Made by a program: the position numbers and the translations under genes. From positions 1 to 64,000 of the forward strand of contig NW_027420646.1 in the NCBI RefSeq assembly GCF_009905375.1: a stretch of DNA of 64,000 nt. The letters run 5' to 3'. Below, piece after piece: positions 59,716-64,000 of this stretch. The notes under the pieces were generated by a model. That model saw only the letters and a program-made list of their open reading frames with translations. It was not told where the DNA came from and ran no database searches. The number at the start of each line of letters is the position of its first letter. Within the stretch, counting starts at the first letter, position 1. The stretch is from Apium graveolens (taxonomy: Eukaryota; Streptophyta; Magnoliopsida; Apiales; Apiaceae).

Positions 59716-61053
59716 CACAAATTTATTACTTACAATTTCCTCTGCTTTTTTCTGAACAACGTCACTTAAAAATTTTCCATCTTTGTCCTTCCTTTCGAGG
59801 ACCCTGGTTGATGATCGATCAACTTCCTCTTCATCTGGATGGGATTGATACTGCATTCATATGTAGATGAACTTCTTAGTAATAGTATAAACATCAGTCA
59901 CATTACTTGAGTAATAACTAAGTTGTTTCACTATTACTTACCCATTCATTCTCGAGGTTAGCATAACCTTTTCGAGACACGCGATGAGGATATACACTTA
60001 GCATCCTTCTTCCTACAGCGTCATCATGACATTTCTTCATAAAAAGCACAAGTTTGGTTATAAGATGATTAGTAAGTATATATTGTTCCAATGCTTAACA
60101 AGTCGTCAAGTGCTTGATAAATGCTAAGTAGAAACATACCAAAAACTCAGGTGACGTGCGATCAGCAACAAATATATCCCAATGCACTTTTTCAATAGAA
60201 GAAAAATCTGCAGGAAGATATGCCAGCATTTCAGGTTGATCTCGATAAGGGAGAATGTAATGCGTCGTCGGGCGACTTTTAAACTCCCTCCATTTTTGAC
60301 CCGCCGAATGTAAAACCCACTTCTTGGCGGACGGAGGCAAAACAAAAGCCATCTACATATTGGAGCAATTTAAAATATATCAGATACACATCAGTACCAA
60401 ATCAACATAAGCAGTTTTTAAAAAATGAGCAAGTTAAAAAAAACAATTTCAAAAATGAATATATAATGAAAGAAGCAAATCAACATAATATTTTTAATTT
60501 GTTTTACCAGCACACAGTCCCAAATCTTTGTCTTTACTTCATCAGGTACACATTTCCAACTATCATGCCATATTGGTAGTTTGGTTCTCGCCAAAACCCC
60601 AATATAGGATTGCATCTCTGCCGCTTCAGGACCAAACGGCTCTCCTTTACCATTAAAAGTTACTGTAAGTTTGTTTCCCATAATCTTCCGTCTCACAATT
60701 CGATGCATGGTTACACAGCCTCGCTTAAGCAGTTTTAGTCCTTGACTATCATTTGTGGTGGTAACAGGCTTCGCTCGCTTCCTTTTTTTTGAAATTTCTT
60801 TCTGCAAGGTTTCAGATATAGCCTTCTTCTTTATGGATTTCGGGGAAGAAGTGGATGGGGTGGGGGTCTCAGTGGGTGTCTTCTTGTTACAGGACCTTGT
60901 CTTCCTTAAAGCCCTGATCACATTCATCGTACTCTGATGAGATGAAGATCGGTTGTTCCTTTTAAACTCCTTCCTCTTCTTCTCTATCCTTGGTGACTTT
61001 CTTGTCTTTAACTCTGACTTCTTTGAATTGATTGTCTTTTTAGGTGTAGCCAT
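57039..61053 (-). pseudogene. Transposase_24/Ulp1 fusion gene of element E, complete exon set
   Basis: Exon 1 (61053-60508) starts MATPKKTINSKKSELKTRKS, a basic, nuclear-type N-terminus, and reaches the Transposase_24 hallmark YIGVLARTKLPIWHDSW...KTKIWDCVL. Exon 2 (60352-60140) has KWREFKSRPTTHYILPYRD and VHWDIFVADRTSPEFL. Exon 3 (to 59942) has SVYPHRVSRKGYANLE. Exon 4 (59850-59734) has DKDGKFLSDVVQKKAEEI. Exons 5 onward match copy 1 and end in a Ulp1 (C48) protease with His (57680-57682), Asp, Gln and Cys (SKDCGLFVMRYM) all present. C48 proteases cleave SUMO-type conjugates. Two stops (59277-59275 and 59232-59230) and a frame change near 58840 break the linker, so it is called a pseudogene, although an unrecognised intron could remove them. 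Confidence 0.8.
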
Positions 61054-61384
61054 AATCTATATGCCACAGAAAAATAAACATATAAAACATCATAAAAACC
61101 CCAAATACATTAAAAGGAATCATCAACCACCCAAACAAGAATCATCAGTAAACACCTCAACAAATAAGTCAATAACCATATAAAAAGGAATACAAATAGC
61201 ATAAAAAGGAGTAAACACAACCTTAATCGATTGAGCTGTTGCATGCAAAATTTTATACACAAAAGCCCAAATTTTGTAATCGAATGAAAACCCTAAATAG
61301 TATACACAAAACCCCCAGATCTATGAAATCGAAAAACCCCAAAATAAGAAGCTATGAAATCGAAAACCCCCAAGAAAAAATTCC

Positions 61385-61560
61385 CAAAAATCTATGAAAT
61401 CTTTGCTCTAGGGTTGAGCATATACCTTCCCAAGCTGGAGATGGAGTGATCGTGGGTATAATCGTTGAAATCGCCACTAAGCTGGGGTTGAGTGATCGTG
61501 GGTTGCGAGGAGATGAAATGAGCTGAAATGAGCTGAAATGTTACTTTAATAAACGATAAG
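61385..61560 (-). promoter_or_regulatory. Leader region of the element E gene
   Basis: On the minus strand a candidate 5' leader contains two copies of ACCCACGATCACTC (in 61440-61505) and two of ATTTCAGCTC (61519-61540). A good splice donor (GAAG|GTATATGC, about 61426) follows, suggesting an intron in the leader before the start codon at 61053. No firm TATA box was identified. Confidence 0.4.
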
Positions 61561-63342
61561 TAGTCAAATTTTGAATAGCTCCAACTTATTGATGATAATG
61601 GATCTCCTATATTCATAAAAACACCACCAACAATAAGAAGCCAGCGCATAAAATAGCGCATAAAATAGTACGTGGCTAATGTGTGCCCCTACAAAAATCC
61701 TATCAATATAATAAATAACATTATCATGAAGATGGTAATTCAAATTGCCACTTCTTCACTGAATTCATACACGATATTTCAACTTAAATTTTAGTGTAGT
61801 ATATGTCAGTTGATTGGTTCTCCATGTTCCAATATACCAATTTTCACTAATGTTATTACAATATAACACGTACTTGTGCGAAATATTTAACTTACATCAT
61901 TATTAATAATCAAGATAACTTAAGTCATTTTAGTCAATTTTATTACATAGTTGATTTAGTACTAGTTGTCATAAATAACCAAACATAACAAGATAAAGAC
62001 TTACAAGAGGTTTTCCTATAAAATTATAGCCCTATAAAATTATAGCCACTTTAATTGCTACACACAGCTAGCCATAAGGCCAAAATCATATGCTAACGAC
62101 TAGAGGCATAAAAAAAACTGAATTATTAGGGGCACATTTTTTTATCTACATAATGGAACAAAAGAAAACAAAATAAAAAATGTAGGCACAAAATTAATAT
62201 TAGGGGCATGTATTTTTATTTTTTCTAAAAGACCACACAAAAAAAGTTGAACTATATAAACACTATCGATATCTCATTACAGAACTTTCAATTTATTGTG
62301 GGGTACAAAAAAAATCTCTAGCTTGCGACTTTATATATTTAAAGGCCAGCTATAATGCTACAAATATTTTTTAAAAATTAAAAAGATCTTTTAACTATTT
62401 CCCCACTATTATAATAGAAATGTCATGTTCAAATTAGGTGTTTTTAAAAATTAAAAAGATCTTTTAACTATTTTAATCATTGCTCCACTATTTTTACCGC
62501 TGCATCAGCCCGTTCTTCACATCATCTCCTATCACATATAAAAATCATTGCCACACGGTCACTATCGAATCACCAGATCTAAACATGAATCATTATAAAT
62601 TACACATAAGTCACCGAATTTCGACACAACGCACCGATTTTAAAGACAAAAGCATTTAAAAGTTCAATTCAAAGTATATAAAAATTCAACACAAAATATC
62701 GAATTTCGACACAAAACACCTAAAAACTAACATAAAGTATCAATTTTTGACACAATTTTTAAAAACAAATTACTAAAAATTCAACACAAATACCCCAATT
62801 TTGGCACAAACACCAATTTTCAAAACGTAAATTACCGAAGAGCATTCATATACACTCACAATTGACAAGTCAACAATTTTCAGGATAACAAACCATCGGC
62901 CACAATCAAAATACAAGCTCTAATAGCTTCTCATGTAACCGTCTTTTAGATCCGGTTCTCTTTTATTACAATTCATACGTTTCTCACCTAGATCAAATTT
63001 GTGAGAACGTCAATATTTGCCAAAACTGAAACCATTCTTCAAAAGTATTACTTGGCTCTAAATCTCTGATGATGATGATATGAGGATGATGTTTAGATGA
63101 AATGAAAACAAAACGAAGGTTAAGAAGTTGAAAATAAAATGAGGCGGGAAAGAGAATATTTTGAAATTGAATTAAATGAAAGATAGAAGTCATGTATTTA
63201 CAGAAAAGCTTAAGTCTAAAGAGGTGAGAAAATGAAAAGACATATGATAGAGAAAATGAGAAGACAGAGGTTAGAGGAGTGGATGAGTGATAGGAGAAGA
63301 GAGATCTAATTATAATTTGAAATGTATAATTAAGTTTATTTA
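61561..63342. other. Non-coding with short degenerate repeats
   Basis: No gene. A 34-base word TTTTTAAAAATTAAAAAGAT...ACTATTT occurs at 62368 and 62442. Degenerate units around CGAATTTCGACACAA and CCAATTTTGGCACAA recur over 62600-62830. TNP2 of element E would be expected in this direction by analogy with element D, but no trace is visible. Confidence 0.55.
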
Positions 63343-63732
63343 GAGTCAAGTTCTATCAAGATCATGTTTTTGTTGAGAACCACTTAGAGCACTTATGTTT
63401 TGTAATTAAAATCTTGCATAAAAACATTGCAAAACGTATTATTTTGTGACTTATATTCTACAAAAATAATTATTTTATTCAAAAGTTTGAACATCATACA
63501 TGTACTACATGTAGAACATTACAAAATGTTTTATTCCACGAAACATGTTTAGTTTGGAGAATATTTGATCATTATACTTATTATTCATAAATTATCTTCA
63601 ACAAATTTAATGAATTAATGATATTCGTAAAACAGACTTCACAAAATAATATATTTGTTATTATTTTTATTGCATAACATAAGTGGTCTCCGAGGTCTAC
63701 AACAAAAATGTGGTATCCATAGAACTTGACTC
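63343..63732. mobile_element. MITE with GAGTCAAGTTCTAT terminal inverted repeats
   Basis: The 14-base ends are perfect inverted copies (GAGTCAAGTTCTAT at 63343, ATAGAACTTGACTC ending 63732). They continue inward with imperfect matches through TTTTTGTTG and CCACTTA-type words to about 60 bases. The 390-bp core is AT-rich and non-coding. No clear target duplication flanks it. Superfamily is uncertain; the length and ends would fit a Mutator- or hAT-type miniature element. Confidence 0.75.
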
Positions 63733-64000
63733 ACTTGGGAAAATGTGGTCCAAATTAAAAATAGCAGTAAAAAAATCTTATGTGTGAGATTAAATTTGAA
63801 CTCTAAATTTAAGTTATGGTCTCATTTGAACACTTGCATCTATAAAAATAGAGAGAGATGAATATATATATATATATTGGGCAATATAATTTAAAAACAA
63901 TTGATAGATTACACATCTTAAACTTACTTTATTTATCAAAAAAATTTTATACATTTTCAAAAAAATTTACCTATGTTAGAAAAAGTATTACATGGGAAAA
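63733..64000. other. AT-rich end of window
   Basis: It contains a short (AT)n run at about 63861-63877. No gene recognised. Confidence 0.6.

Larger units (their letters stand above)
51214..61560. mobile_element. CACTA-type element E, rearranged, right end not found
   Basis: A terminus CACTACAAGATTTTCAAG lies at 51214 (flank CAG). Inward of it (51311-51900) are many AACCGTT, CAACCG and ACAATGTTGT words typical of subterminal repeats. The element carries a Transposase_24/Ulp1 gene on the minus strand, with the same polarity as in element D. Its terminus-proximal 3.7 kb is present twice, separated by a gypsy fragment. No TNP2 and no convincing right terminus appear before 64000, so the element is either truncated or extends beyond the window; 61560 marks the leader of the gene only. 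Confidence 0.6.

Noticed and set aside
61792..61799. TAGTG followed by TAG as the right end of element E
   Set aside because: Beyond CACTA itself it does not match the left terminus at 51214, no AACCGTT-type subterminal repeats lie next to it, and the flank TAG differs from CAG.

Overview
This window is AT-rich plant nuclear DNA made almost entirely of nested, decayed transposable elements. The evidence for a flowering plant, probably a dicot, is: En/Spm (CACTA) elements with TNP2- and Transposase_24-type genes, Ty1/copia and Ty3/gypsy pol fragments, a copia primer-binding site complementary to initiator tRNA-Met, MITEs, a glucose-6-phosphate isomerase fragment with plant-type introns, and intron-split genes throughout. 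I cannot name the species. I see no complete, clearly functional host gene.

Layout. 1-948: 3' end of a copia-like element with its LTR. 1255-15364: a CACTA-type element (A) with matching termini and subterminal GACATCGG-type repeats. It has no recognisable transposase. It carries a Ty3/gypsy relic, a copia relic, a MITE, a long TTA microsatellite and three exons of a captured glucose-6-phosphate isomerase gene. 16.2-22.3 kb: two decayed RNase H-like genes on the minus strand. One is split by a 4.6-kb copia element (C, 17276-21916) with both LTRs and truncated by the terminus of a second CACTA element (B, 22256 to about 27260), which keeps a Transposase_24-type gene and the C-terminus of TNP2. 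29.5-45.8 kb: an old copia element (D-host) interrupted by a 12.3-kb CACTA element (D, 31469-43805) with 15-bp identical termini and a perfect TAG target duplication. 46.9-47.8 kb: an unrecognised spliced gene fragment. 49.6-50.7 kb: a second copy of a dispersed repeat also present at 9.85-11.1 kb, with a TATA box and an intron-like segment. 51.2-61.5 kb: a further CACTA-type element (E) whose only recognisable gene joins a Transposase_24-like region to a Ulp1 (C48) cysteine protease. Its 3' two-thirds is duplicated as two 3694-bp copies separated by a 1.0-kb Ty3/gypsy fragment. 61.6-64.0 kb: non-coding, with one MITE at 63343-63732.

How the parts relate. In element D the 1.1-kb-codon TNP2 transposase (DNA cleavage and joining) and the downstream Transposase_24/Ulp1 gene lie head to tail on the minus strand, the usual two-gene plan of autonomous CACTA elements. 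Elements B and E have the same polarity. TNP2 of D lies in one reading frame broken by only four stops, each explicable as a cytosine transition. Its partner has lost the Ulp1 catalytic histidine, whereas the Ulp1 domain of E keeps His, Asp, Gln and Cys. The most unusual observations are the filler-containing tandem duplication in E, the captured isomerase exons in A, the Ulp1 fusion in two different CACTA elements, and the paired TATA/intron repeat of unknown class.
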